This document shows, piece after piece, positions 16,883 to 25,599 of a stretch of 64,000 nucleotides of DNA. A program made the position numbers and the translations under genes. The notes below the pieces were generated by a model, which did no database searches, had not been told where the DNA came from, and worked only from the letters and a program-made list of their open reading frames with translations. The stretch is from the NCBI GenBank assembly GCA_020634245.1, contig JACKCC010000010.1, positions 186,001 through 250,000 on the forward strand, written 5' to 3'. Origin of the DNA: Ardenticatenaceae bacterium (GTDB lineage Bacteria > Chloroflexota > Anaerolineae > Promineifilales > Promineifilaceae). Every line of letters begins with the position of its first letter. Position 1 is the stretch's first letter.

Positions 16883-19513
16883 TCAAAGCTTGTATTGCAC
16901 AACGATATCTTTCAATTGATCAGCCAGGGTGTTCAAATCCTCGGTCGCTTTTTGTGATTGCTGCGCACCGGCCGCCGTCTGCTGCGTGGCCATGTTGATG
17001 TCGCCCATACCAATCGCAATCTGATCCAGCCCAACCGTCTGCTGCTGCACACCGGCCACGATTTGCTGCGCCGCCTGTGCTGAAGCATCCACCGTTCCCG
17101 CCAACTCACGGATTGTCTGCGCCGTCCGGTTGACCATCGCCGTCCCGGCATCCACGCCCTTAGTACCTTGCTCGGTGGCCATCACCGCCAGGTTCGTCGC
17201 TTTCTGGATGTCGCCCAGAATGATTTTCACCTGCCCCGCAGCCTGCCGCGACTGCTCGGCCAGGCTGCGCACCTCGTCGGCCACCACGCGGAACCCTTTG
17301 CCCGCTTCTCCGGCCTGCGCCGCTTCGATGGCGGCGTTCAGGGCCAGAATGTTAGACTGGTCGGCAATATCGGTGACGGTATCGATGATGTCACCGATTT
17401 GCTGCATCTGTTCGGACAAGGAGAGGATGTTTTCGGCAATGGACTCGACTTTTTGGCGGATGTCGTCCATGCCGTCAATGGTTTCTTCGGCGGCGTCACT
17501 GCCTCGCTGGGCGGCACGGGCTGCTTCGGATGCCGCGTCGGCTACGCCTTGCGCGTGTTGGGCTACCTGTTCGGCCGAGGCTCTAATTTCTTCAACCGTG
17601 CTGGTGATCTGGTTGACGGCGCTGGCCTGTTCCTGGGTCACACCGACCATTTGTTTGGATGAAGCCAGGATTTGGGCTGTGGCCGAGGTGATGTTGACGG
17701 CGCCTTCTTGCATTTGCTCGGCCATACCGCGCAGGCCGGCGATCATTTCTTTGGTGCTGTTGCTGAGGATGGCGTAATCGCCTTGATAGCCACCGTTCAT
17801 GCTGACGGTGAGGTCGCCGCCAGCGACCTGGGTTAGAACCTGGCTGGTCGCTTTCATGGGCACGGCAGTTGCATCCAAAATTCCGTTAATACCTTCCAGC
17901 ACCTTGCCGTTGGCTCCGGTGTAACGAGACACATCGGCCCGTTCGTTCAACCGCCCTTCGGCTGCTGCCGCCAGCAGGCGTTGAATATCCTGATTGCGCA
18001 TTTGCAGCATGTCGATGACGGCGTTGGCGCTGTTTTTGATTTGGGCATAATCACCGGCAAAATCGCCGTCGATTTTGGCAGACAGTTCGCCCAGGGCGAA
18101 TTTGTTGAGGGATTCAGAGGCAATGGTTAACGGCCGTGTCACCGCATCCAACACCGCATTCATCCCGGAAACAATTTGCGCATAATCGCCTTCAAACTGG
18201 CTCACATCGACTCGCGTGTCCAATTGACCGGCAACGGCCGCATCCACAATCCTGCCGATGGCTTCAATGGCAGCGCTCACTCGCTGTTTCATGCTGGTCA
18301 TCGCCCGGCCTAACACATCTTTTTCCGAGGCAATGGGAACAACGGCCGTCAACTCACCCCTGGCCAATCGTTCGGCCACTTCCGACCGTTCATTGAGATA
18401 GTGGACAGACTCGCCAAAAGCCCGCGCCAGATCGCCAATCTCGTCTTGACGTTCTACAAATTCGAGCTGGAAATCCGTTTCGCCGCGTGCCAAAGTGACT
18501 GCTAACAGGCGCAAATGATTAATGGGCCGATCAATCAGGCGGCGTATCAACCACCAAATGGTGGCGACGGTGACTAACAGAATCACACCCCCAGCAAGGA
18601 TAGAACTGCGGCGGCTGGCCGCCATCACCTGCATCAGGTCGGAACGATCTTCGGCCATTTCCACAACACCAACTACGTCACCGGTATAATCTTTAATGGG
18701 CGCAATAAGCACCGCATAGGTCACGTCATCAGCCACAACATTAACAACGAGGGATTCCCCACTTTGCAGCACTTGCAGCCGATTCGCTTCATCAATAACC
18801 AATGGCTCTTCAGCGGTCGCGGCATAAAGCACAAAATCGGTTTCGGTGCTGTTAGCGGTTTCTTCTTCAAATGTGTCTACTTTGCTTTCTGGTTCGTAGA
18901 GGTAAACGGCCGTTTCCGCCCCGTAAGTTTCCTTAAAATTAGCCACAAATTGTTCATCAAAGTTCATCCCCATTTCAAACGAGCCGACGTGCTCGCCATT
19001 GTAGAAAACAGGCACCACACCGCGAATACCGAGGCCTCCTTTGCCTTTTTCCAACCCGCTAATCGGACGAAGTTCGGCATTGGCCGCCAGAACCGTATTG
19101 CGGAAGCTGGACAGATCGTCGCCGTACTTTTCCAGATTATGCAGCCGCAGGAATGATGTGGCCGGCGGCAGATGAAATTGGGATTGGGGAATGCCAAAAG
19201 CGGCATCGGAAGCCAGGTAGCTCTCGTGGAGCAAGGCAATTAAAGCTTCACGATCCTGTTCGGCGAACGCTTGCTGGACGGCGGGCATTTCGGCGATATT
19301 GGTGGCCAGAGCAACGGCCGTTTGCCCTTGCGCCGCAATTCGATCCGCAAATGAAAGCCCTAATGATCGCAAATGTTCCTGTTCTTCATTTTCCAGCAAG
19401 CTGCGCTGCGACCGATCACCAATAAAAATCAAAGACCCTATCGTGGCGATGACCAGTAAAATGATAGGAATCAAGATTTTTTGGCTAATCTTTACTTTTT
19501 GAAATTTACGCAT
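16883..19513 (-). CDS. Methyl-accepting chemotaxis protein, second copy with different sensor
   Basis: An 876-residue receptor from the ATG at 19513 (GGAG eight bases upstream). TM1 near 9-30, an extracellular sensor of ~270 residues containing a FLRLHNLEKYGDDLSSFR stretch and GIRGVVPVFYNGEHVGSFE (a dCache-type region often seen in receptors), TM2 near 290-312, HAMP, a repeated HAMP-like IGRIVDAAVAGQLDTRVD unit, and the MCP signalling tip. The C-terminal half shares almost all bases with the neighbouring receptor while the sensors are unrelated, so the pair probably reports different ligands to one shared array. Confidence 0.92.
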   Translation of the reverse strand: MRKFQKVKISQKILIPIILLVIATIGSLIFIGDRSQRSLLENEEQEHLRSLGLSFADRIAAQGQTAVALATNIAEMPAVQQAFAEQDREALIALLHESYLASDAAFGIPQSQFHLPPATSFLRLHNLEKYGDDLSSFRNTVLAANAELRPISGLEKGKGGLGIRGVVPVFYNGEHVGSFEMGMNFDEQFVANFKETYGAETAVYLYEPESKVDTFEEETANSTETDFVLYAATAEEPLVIDEANRLQVLQSGESLVVNVVADDVTYAVLIAPIKDYTGDVVGVVEMAEDRSDLMQVMAASRRSSILAGGVILLVTVATIWWLIRRLIDRPINHLRLLAVTLARGETDFQLEFVERQDEIGDLARAFGESVHYLNERSEVAERLARGELTAVVPIASEKDVLGRAMTSMKQRVSAAIEAIGRIVDAAVAGQLDTRVDVSQFEGDYAQIVSGMNAVLDAVTRPLTIASESLNKFALGELSAKIDGDFAGDYAQIKNSANAVIDMLQMRNQDIQRLLAAAAEGRLNERADVSRYTGANGKVLEGINGILDATAVPMKATSQVLTQVAGGDLTVSMNGGYQGDYAILSNSTKEMIAGLRGMAEQMQEGAVNITSATAQILASSKQMVGVTQEQASAVNQITSTVEEIRASAEQVAQHAQGVADAASEAARAAQRGSDAAEETIDGMDDIRQKVESIAENILSLSEQMQQIGDIIDTVTDIADQSNILALNAAIEAAQAGEAGKGFRVVADEVRSLAEQSRQAAGQVKIILGDIQKATNLAVMATEQGTKGVDAGTAMVNRTAQTIRELAGTVDASAQAAQQIVAGVQQQTVGLDQIAIGMGDINMATQQTAAGAQQSQKATEDLNTLADQLKDIVVQYKL

Positions 19514-19645
19514 TGTGCATCTCCTACCCAGATGAATCATCTCCGTGCAGTAAATTGACAACGTCGGGGCAGCGATGAAAGGGATTGATCATTGATGGGC
19601 TTATAAGTTCATCCAAATACAAGACAGCCAGGGTGCCGCACTGTC

Positions 19646-20314
19646 TCAGCCAACCTCTTCATGAACGATGATATTTTCATCACCTAACAAGGCTTCCAGG
19701 TTCAAAACACTCAGCATGTCTCTGGTAACACCTTGAACGTACTCTTCTTTCAAACCGGCTCGTGTGGCCAGGGGCGCTTTCATTTCGGCCTGGGGAATGC
19801 TGATTTCGCCCAAAACGTCGTCGGCCAGGATGCCTACCTCCAGCCGGGCCGCATTCACCAGGATTACTTTTTTCTCACCGGCTGACTTAGAGCGCGGCAC
19901 ACCCAAAAACTGGCGAATATCGATGACGGAGTAAATGGCCCCGCGAATGTTGATGACGCCCATGACAAAATCGGGCGTACACGGCACGGGGCTGATGGCT
20001 TCCAGGGGCTGCACTTCGCGGACAAATTGGGTGGCGATGCCATAGGTCTCGTTGGTCAGCTTGAAGACGACAAGCTGCATCATGGCCCCGGATGTTTCCT
20101 GGGGAACCTGGGCCAGGGCCTGGGCGCGGGCTTCGAGGATGGCTCGTTCTTTTACGGCCGTTTCATCCCGATCCATCCGCCCAGCTTCTTGCACCCCATT
20201 TGTACCCGTCCGCTTACCATTCTGCTGCCGGGCCAGCTCCGTCACTACAGCCCGCATGATCGAATCGTAATCGATTTCGTCAACATGGATGGTTTTGCCA
20301 TTTTGCGTTTGCAT
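19646..20314 (-). CDS. cheW: CheW-like coupling protein with N-terminal extension
   Basis: A ~222-residue protein. The first ~85 residues are polar and carry a short EIDYDSIMRAVVTEL helix; the CheW beta-barrel follows (QLVVFKLTNETYGIA, VRGV-type GVINIRGAIYSVIDIR, ADDVLGEISIP). GGAGGA precedes paired ATGs at 20317/20314; the second has the better spacing. It starts ten bases after the cheR stop. It should link receptors to CheA; the extension could bind another partner. Confidence 0.9.
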   Translation of the reverse strand: MQTQNGKTIHVDEIDYDSIMRAVVTELARQQNGKRTGTNGVQEAGRMDRDETAVKERAILEARAQALAQVPQETSGAMMQLVVFKLTNETYGIATQFVREVQPLEAISPVPCTPDFVMGVINIRGAIYSVIDIRQFLGVPRSKSAGEKKVILVNAARLEVGILADDVLGEISIPQAEMKAPLATRAGLKEEYVQGVTRDMLSVLNLEALLGDENIIVHEEVG

Positions 20315-20324
20315 CATTCCTCCA

Positions 20325-21794
20325 CTAGGCCAGATTGGCCAACAACATCTCCACCAATTCATCTAGCCGGCCCACGACCAGACCGTCCCCTTCGGGAATT
20401 TGTTCGTCTTCCGGCTTGCCAGTAAGCAGCCGTTTCACATTTTGCAGGTGGCGGGCGGCCAGTTTAGGGTCGCCGGCCTGCAAATACAAGTTGGCAATCG
20501 TGTAATGGGCCAACACGAAAATCGGGGCCAGATACAGGGTTTTCTTGAGAGCATCAATCGCTCTTTCCACCATGCCCTGCCCCTGGTAAATCATCGATAA
20601 AGTGAAATAAGGTTCCGGTTGCAGTTTGTCTTTTTCGATGGCCCGTTCGCACCAATGCTGGGCCTCTTCAAACTGACCTCGGTTAGCGTAGATTTTGCCC
20701 AGCAGGCAGTAGGTGGGCACGTGACGCGGGTCTTGGTCCAGTTTCTCATATAATTTGGTCATGGCCTCGTCAATACGGCCGGTTTTTAGCAGGACCTGGG
20801 CGTCTTTGTAGGCATTGGGCCATTGCAAGCCATTTTGGGGCCGGGATTTGGCGGCGGTGGGTTTGGTCATGGTTAACGGCCGTGTCTGCGGCAGCCGATG
20901 CAATTCACCCGTTTCCACAACCAGCTTTTTGCCCGGCTCCGGCTGCGGCTTCTGATAAACCACTGCTCCCGGAAACGTCCGGTACGCAAATGCTTTATAG
21001 GTCACTAAATTAGGCTCCGACGACCCCGGAATGTACCAGCCGCCATCCACCAGGCAGTTATAAAGCTGCCCCACCACCTGCCGTGTGACCTCCTGGCTGA
21101 AATAAATCGTCACATTGCGACAAAAAATCAAATCCATCCCGCTGGTATTATTGGTCAGTGACGGGTAATAATCCTCAATCAGGTTCAGGTATTCAAAGTT
21201 AACCATCTGCTTGATTTCCTGATTGATCTGGTAGCGGTTACCCACTTGGGAAAAATAACGATCATGCAAACGCTTTTCCACGCCACGAAAAGACCAAGTG
21301 CTGTACAGGCCTTCACGCGCTCGGCTCAATGCTTCCCGGTTTATGTCGGTGGCCAGAATGGTCACATTCCAACTGGCCAGATTGGGAATCATTTCGCGCA
21401 GGAGGATGGCCAGCGAGTATGGTTCTTCGCCGGTGGCGCAGCCAGCGCTCCAGATGCGCAGCCGCCGGTTAAACCGTTCGCGGCGGGCAATAATTTCCGG
21501 CAAAATGTGCTGCTTCAACGCGTTAAAGTGGCCCTGGTTGCGGAAAAAGTAGGTTTCGCCCACCGTAAGGATACTGACCAGCCGGTCCCATTCCTGATGG
21601 GTTGACGGGCTTCTTTCCAGCAAATTAAAATAGGCGTCCATATTGGTGCAGGGAGACAAACGCAGTGCTTCATCCAGGCCACGGGCCAGCGTGGCTCGTT
21701 TTTCCAGCGGAAAGTAAATGCCGCTTCTTTCCTGCAACAAGTCGCGGAATCGAATGTATTGGGAATCTAGCAGTGCGGTTGTGTTTAGGGACAT
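20325..21794 (-). CDS. cheR: Chemotaxis methyltransferase CheR with C-terminal TPR domain
   Basis: A 489-residue protein from the ATG at 21794 (AGAGG six bases upstream). The N-terminal all-helical CheR_N region precedes a SAM-binding domain with WSAGCATGEEPYSLA, ATDINREAL and IFCRNVTIYF motifs, typical of receptor glutamate methyltransferases. After a Pro-rich linker, residues ~345-460 form about three TPR units (YCLLGKIYANRGQFEEAQHW and similar). CheR-TPR fusions are known in myxobacterial and alternative chemotaxis systems. Partner of CheB in adaptation. Confidence 0.94.
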   Translation of the reverse strand: MSLNTTALLDSQYIRFRDLLQERSGIYFPLEKRATLARGLDEALRLSPCTNMDAYFNLLERSPSTHQEWDRLVSILTVGETYFFRNQGHFNALKQHILPEIIARRERFNRRLRIWSAGCATGEEPYSLAILLREMIPNLASWNVTILATDINREALSRAREGLYSTWSFRGVEKRLHDRYFSQVGNRYQINQEIKQMVNFEYLNLIEDYYPSLTNNTSGMDLIFCRNVTIYFSQEVTRQVVGQLYNCLVDGGWYIPGSSEPNLVTYKAFAYRTFPGAVVYQKPQPEPGKKLVVETGELHRLPQTRPLTMTKPTAAKSRPQNGLQWPNAYKDAQVLLKTGRIDEAMTKLYEKLDQDPRHVPTYCLLGKIYANRGQFEEAQHWCERAIEKDKLQPEPYFTLSMIYQGQGMVERAIDALKKTLYLAPIFVLAHYTIANLYLQAGDPKLAARHLQNVKRLLTGKPEDEQIPEGDGLVVGRLDELVEMLLANLA

Positions 21795-21822
21795 ATCTAT
21801 CCTCTCGAATTGCACGGCCGTT

Positions 21823-22305
21823 TCATGCCAGAGCCGGTTCCATTAGAACTGTATGACCGGTTAACGTTTTGGCCTCTTCGACACTCAGCAAAGAATCGGG
21901 GTCGAGAATAAGCAGCAGTCTGTCGTTTAATTTGCCTACGGCGGCAAGGTAGCGGGCCATCGCCGATCCCATGCCGGCCGCATCATCCAGTTCATTTGCC
22001 CCCAGGGTCAGAACCTTGCTAACCCGGTCAACAATGAGTCCCAGGGTGCGATCAGTGGTTCTAACGATGAGTAAATGGTTGTGGATGGTGGGGGGCACGG
22101 CCGTTAACCCAAACCGTATGCGCAAATTCAATACCGGAATCACCCGGCCACGAACATTCACCACCCCTTCAATAACCGGCGGCGTATTGGGCGCTGGCGT
22201 AACAGCCACCATGCGTACTACACGAACAATATTGATGATGTCCAACGCATACTCCTGGCTGCCTAATTGGAACGTTAACACCTGCGTGTTCTTATTTTTG
22301 CTCAT
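21823..22305 (-). CDS. cheW: CheW-like coupling protein
   Basis: A 160-residue single CheW domain beginning MSKNKNTQ, with VLTFQLGSQEYALDI, GVVNVRGRVIPVLNLR and GLIVDRVSKV motifs and the usual C-terminal helix. The ATG at 22305 is ten bases downstream of an AAGGA site and ten bases after the preceding receiver gene stop. With the other CheW at 19.6 kb there are two couplers for two receptors and one CheA. Confidence 0.92.
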   Translation of the reverse strand: MSKNKNTQVLTFQLGSQEYALDIINIVRVVRMVAVTPAPNTPPVIEGVVNVRGRVIPVLNLRIRFGLTAVPPTIHNHLLIVRTTDRTLGLIVDRVSKVLTLGANELDDAAGMGSAMARYLAAVGKLNDRLLLILDPDSLLSVEEAKTLTGHTVLMEPALA

Positions 22306-22315
22306 CACAATATCC

Positions 22316-22753
22316 TTAATCCTCCTGACCATGATCACCACCGAATCTTTTAGCCCAGAGCACAAAATTGACTCGTTCAATTAAATCTTCTCTGGCCACA
22401 GGTTTACCTAAAAATTCAATCGCTCCAGCATCAAAAGCTTTCGAACGCACATCTAATACTTTCGAAAACTGTCCGCTGTTCGGCGCATCCAGGTTGCCCA
22501 TTGCGCTTAAAAAAATCACATCAATATCAGCCGTTTTAGGATTGGCATTTAGCCGCTGGCACATTTCAAAGCCATCCATAATTGGCATCACAATATCCAA
22601 AATCACCAAATCAGGAGCCATCCGGCGCGCTTTTTTTAGTCCCTGCACGCCGTTCATCGCTGTAATGACTTCATGCCCTTCCTCTTGCAATATTTTGCTC
22701 AAGGTGCTGACCACAATCGGGCTGTCGTCAACGACCAGGATTCGATGCTTCAC
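22316..22753 (-). CDS. Atypical stand-alone receiver with beta4-alpha4 insertion
   Basis: A 145-residue receiver from a GTG at 22753; GAGG seven bases upstream overlaps the previous gene's TGA, which decides the start. It has DDS, phospho-Asp in VILDIVMPIMDG and K in LGKPV. Twenty-five residues separate LSAM from GAIEFLGKP, an insertion relative to typical receivers, rich in charged residues (SGQFSKVLDVRSKAFDA). It pairs with the similar receiver just upstream and resembles the one beside the ArlH fusion. Candidate CheY of the archaellum system. Confidence 0.86.
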   Translation of the reverse strand: MKHRILVVDDSPIVVSTLSKILQEEGHEVITAMNGVQGLKKARRMAPDLVILDIVMPIMDGFEMCQRLNANPKTADIDVIFLSAMGNLDAPNSGQFSKVLDVRSKAFDAGAIEFLGKPVAREDLIERVNFVLWAKRFGGDHGQED

Positions 22754-22761
22754 AATACACC

Positions 22762-23199
22762 TCAGGCTTCCTCTTCGGGCAGGCATAAAAACCCTGTCCA
22801 AAAATCCATTTGCCGCAGCAAGTCGCTTACACGGATGGGTTTGCTCAAAAATTCGTCGGCACCACAGTCATAACCGCAAAGGCGATCATCGACCTCGCTG
22901 TAAAAACTGCGGTGTTTTTCATCCTGTAAATTGCCCAATGCACTTAACATAACAACGGTAATATCGGCTGTTTCCGGATTGGTTTTTAACTGGCGGCACA
23001 CTTCATAGCCATCTAAATCGGGCATCATGATGTCCAGCAAGACCAGATCGGGATGTACTGCTTGAGCGATGGCCAGGGCGTCACGGCCGTTATTGGCCGT
23101 CGTAACCTGAAAAGAGCGGGTCATTAAGATGCGTTCCAGCAAATCCACCATTCCGATGTCATCATCAACAATTAAAATTTTGGGCGGTTTTTTCTTCAT
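22762..23199 (-). CDS. Atypical stand-alone receiver, paralogue of its neighbour
   Basis: A 145-residue receiver with DDD, phospho-Asp in VLLDIMMPDLDG and Lys in LSKPI. The same region as in its neighbour carries an insertion (DEKHRSFYSEVDDRLCGYDC) before GADEF. The stop overlaps the ribosome binding site of the next gene. It starts ten bases after the ArlF-like gene, so it is placed exactly between filament stator genes and chemotaxis genes, as CheY-type adaptors often are. Function beyond phospho-signalling is inferred. Confidence 0.86.
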   Translation of the reverse strand: MKKKPPKILIVDDDIGMVDLLERILMTRSFQVTTANNGRDALAIAQAVHPDLVLLDIMMPDLDGYEVCRQLKTNPETADITVVMLSALGNLQDEKHRSFYSEVDDRLCGYDCGADEFLSKPIRVSDLLRQMDFWTGFLCLPEEEA

Positions 23200-23208
23200 G
23201 GTTTGCCT

Positions 23209-23736
23209 CTAGCGTGAAAAGGCCATGGGAATGACAAATCCGTTGTCGGTTGTAACTGTTGCTAAATTGTTAGTGGTTGGACCAACCGGCGGCAGTACAC
23301 GAATCCGCAGCAAGATTTCTTCTCCCGGATTCAAAATGTCGGGTTCGAACACTTCCGGCTCGGAAACGGCCGTGTCCGTATAAATCCCCACCACCGTCCA
23401 CTCACTACCCGACGGCTCGCCGTCCACATACGGTATCCAGTTAACATAATATGACAGCGAGGCCGAGTAATGCTGCACAATGACATCCCAATCCGAGAAA
23501 TCAGCCAGTTTGGTTGAGCCGTCATTGCGCAGCGTTAACTCAATAACCGAGCCGGAACTCTTCGACTCGATATTGATCGGTGTTAATGTCGTTCGCGCCT
23601 GCTGCTCAAGCCGATCCTCCATCTCCCGCCATGAAACCTGGACGTCGTCCTGGGCCTCCAAGAACCCCTGGAATAGCGTCAGGCTGACAAACAGCAAGAT
23701 AGTGATGACAATAAAAGCGGTTAAAACGGTTTCCAT
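23209..23736 (-). CDS. arlF: ArlF-like archaellum stator protein
   Basis: A 175-residue protein with one N-terminal TM (about 4-26, TAFIVITILLFVSLTLFQGF), a short polar helix, and a beta-rich outer domain with ELTLRNDGSTKLADFSDWDVIVQ and GEEILLRIRV. This is the ArlF/ArlG layout: a pilin-like N-terminal helix and an immunoglobulin-like domain that in archaea contacts the S-layer and anchors the stator. The phrase 'N.G...L.DFSDWDV.V' is the typical Arl F/G core. It lies directly after the ArlG-like gene. How it anchors in a Chloroflexota envelope is not evident from sequence. Confidence 0.75.
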   Translation of the reverse strand: METVLTAFIVITILLFVSLTLFQGFLEAQDDVQVSWREMEDRLEQQARTTLTPINIESKSSGSVIELTLRNDGSTKLADFSDWDVIVQHYSASLSYYVNWIPYVDGEPSGSEWTVVGIYTDTAVSEPEVFEPDILNPGEEILLRIRVLPPVGPTTNNLATVTTDNGFVIPMAFSR

Positions 23737-23758
23737 CTCTTAAATCCGTGCAATCGAC

Positions 23759-24271
23759 TCACATGCTAAAAAAGAACTCATCAGCCACCCCATTGGGCGT
23801 AATCACCTTGATGTAATAGCGTGACTGCGCCAACGGCGTACCATAATGAATGGATATTTTCAACGTCGCGGCCGGCGTCCATTGGGAAGCGTTTTCTAAT
23901 TCCGTTGACCAATAAGGGTAACTGCCGCCAGCCTGACTCTCATGAGGGATGCGGACAAAATTGCCTTCCGGGCCAAAAAACACATCGCTGCTCTCAACTG
24001 GGATAATGCGGGTTGAACCGATATTTTTGACCCAAATAAACACATCAAAATCGCCATTGCCGTTGATGTCCTGCCACCACCCGCTGCTGTCCAATTCGCC
24101 GGCCGTGTGGATAATTTCAATCTGGCTTTTCATCCGGTCATCCACCCGCCCGGAAATTGTGCGCATCGCGTCACCGCTCTCCACGACGGCCGGATAAACG
24201 GCATTGAAAAGCAAGACAGCCGTTACGGTACTAATCACTATCAAAAATGTCGTCGTAATCGTTTTATCCAC
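23759..24271 (-). CDS. arlG: ArlG-like archaellum stator protein
   Basis: A 170-residue protein with an N-terminal helix (about 5-28, TTTFLIVISTVTAVLLFNAVYP) followed by a beta-rich domain with FIWVKNIGSTRIIPVESSDVFFG, the core signature of ArlG/ArlF outer domains. In archaea ArlG filaments capped by ArlF act as stators at the motor. Here the two genes are adjacent in the order G then F, downstream of the coiled-coil gene and archaellins. The assignment rests on topology, motif and context. Confidence 0.75.
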   Translation of the reverse strand: MDKTITTTFLIVISTVTAVLLFNAVYPAVVESGDAMRTISGRVDDRMKSQIEIIHTAGELDSSGWWQDINGNGDFDVFIWVKNIGSTRIIPVESSDVFFGPEGNFVRIPHESQAGGSYPYWSTELENASQWTPAATLKISIHYGTPLAQSRYYIKVITPNGVADEFFFSM

Positions 24272-24321
24272 TGTGTTTCTCCCAAAAATGAAGGTCTAAA
24301 AAGAACTGTAGGCCGAAGGCG

Positions 24322-24867
24322 TTATCCCGACAGCTTATTCAGGCGCAAAAAGGTGTCCACCATTTCCCGGACAAGCCCCTCGTCTAAATCGCCATCATCA
24401 AACATTCCTAAAAGCTGGAAGAGTTTGTCTTTGGCGGCCGGCGAGATGGAGCCGTCTTCAACTTTCATTTCGATCATGCGGCCTGTTTTCTCAGCCCCTA
24501 GTTCAATGACATTTTCGCCCATCCAGCGGGCCAGTTCGGCCATGTCATTACCAATGGTTTGCTCTGTACGGCCGTTCCCGTTCTCCGTCTCCGATGGCTG
24601 CACAACTTGCGCTTTTCGCTGCCTGATTTCATCCAGTGAAACCATCTTTACTTTCGGTTTAGAAGCAAAAGAACCATTATCCGGGTCGCCCTCAAATTCT
24701 GCCGGGCGAGACTCTTCTTTCGTCTTTTCAACATAACTATCTGATCGCAATGACGGATAATAATGAATGAGAATCTGTTCCTGTATTTCACGAAGGGTTG
24801 TCTGAATTTGATTCTTCAGAATCTTCATTTCCTGTTCGAGAGTTTTTACTCTGCGTTCTAGTTCCAT
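24322..24867 (-). CDS. Coiled-coil protein in the ArlC/D/E position
   Basis: A 181-residue soluble protein. Residues 1-32 are a heptad-like coiled coil (LERRVKTLEQEMKILKNQI), the middle is polar and low complexity, and residues ~108-180 are helical with LARWMGENVIELGAEKTGRMIEM and GSISPAAKDKLFQLLGMF. Archaeal ArlC/D/E proteins combine a coiled coil with a small helical domain of this type, form the cytosolic ring around ArlH/I and receive the CheF-CheY signal. The gene order archaellin, this gene, G, F matches that. Sequence similarity alone is weak, so this is a context-based call. Confidence 0.55.
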   Translation of the reverse strand: MELERRVKTLEQEMKILKNQIQTTLREIQEQILIHYYPSLRSDSYVEKTKEESRPAEFEGDPDNGSFASKPKVKMVSLDEIRQRKAQVVQPSETENGNGRTEQTIGNDMAELARWMGENVIELGAEKTGRMIEMKVEDGSISPAAKDKLFQLLGMFDDGDLDEGLVREMVDTFLRLNKLSG

Positions 24868-24887
24868 CGTTCAATTCTCCGTTTAAT

Positions 24888-24931
24888 AAAAAAAGCTCCG
24901 CTGGCACGGCCAGGTGGAGCGGAGCTTTTTT
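24888..24931 (-). terminator. Rho-independent terminator after archaellin 1, nested with a second inverted repeat
   Basis: A strong stem (AGCTCCGCT / AGCGGAGCT extended by A/T runs on both sides) lies between archaellin 1 and the coiled-coil gene. Its loop GGCACGGCCAGGT (24903-24915) is perfectly complementary to ACCTGGCCGTGCC at 24977-24989, and a TTACTCAA/TTGAGTAA hairpin sits between them (24936-24952). Partial termination here would keep archaellin mRNA far above the stator and ring genes. Confidence 0.8.
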
Positions 24932-25023
24932 GTCTTTACTCAATTTGAGTAATAAGACCTGCGTATAAGTTTTGGAACCTGGCCGTGCCTTGACTTATTT
25001 ACGCTATGAGTCAACCGATTCAA

Positions 25024-25599
25024 TTATTTGAGGTCGATGACGGCATCAAAGTAAGGCGGAGTTGTCCGTTGCACGTTCAGAGCAGCACCCTTAGGCGGTT
25101 TCATCTCGATGCTGAATTCAGTATTGATGCCCAGGTCATCGGTCAGATTGCCATCCAATTGCACGGTGATCTCAACCAGTTCACCTCTGTCCAGCAGCTC
25201 ATCGCCGTCATTGGAAACGATCCAGTTGGTCGTCCAGGGAACATCATTAATGAATTGGCCGTCGTCCACGTAGTTGACTGTCATGACCGGGGTCGTCGTG
25301 TTCAGATCCAACGGTTCGCCGCCCACCACGTTACCAACGGTGAAAACCAGGGTGTCCATCGCGGCCGTGGTCGTGCCGGTGACGGCGGCGGTGGCAATGA
25401 TGGAGCCTTTCACTTCCATTGAGGACTGCACTTCGCCCAAACCGGAGTACACGGCTTCTTTACCACGCTCGGTCGAGAAAGTACCAGCCGACAGAATCGT
25501 GAAGGCGAATACTGAGGCTACGACGATGAAGGCAATCAAGATGATGGCCGTTTCCAGGGCGGTGATACCACTTTCGTTGTTATGCAATTTCTTAAACAT
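25024..25599 (-). CDS. arlB: Archaellin (type IV-like filament subunit), copy 1
   Basis: A 191-residue archaellin. The class III signal peptide MFKKLHNNESG is followed by the assembly helix ITALETAIILIAF and then VVASVFAFTILSAGTFSTER, the pattern of archaeal flagellins (cleavage predicted after G11). The rest is a beta-rich outer domain with repeated TGTT/VGNVVGG and NWIVSNDGDELL segments. GGAG is nine bases before the ATG. It differs from copy 2 at one residue (R138 versus K). Processed by the A24 peptidase at 1.7 kb and polymerised by ArlI/J. Bacterial flagellin features are absent. Confidence 0.92.
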   Translation of the reverse strand: MFKKLHNNESGITALETAIILIAFIVVASVFAFTILSAGTFSTERGKEAVYSGLGEVQSSMEVKGSIIATAAVTGTTTAAMDTLVFTVGNVVGGEPLDLNTTTPVMTVNYVDDGQFINDVPWTTNWIVSNDGDELLDRGELVEITVQLDGNLTDDLGINTEFSIEMKPPKGAALNVQRTTPPYFDAVIDLK

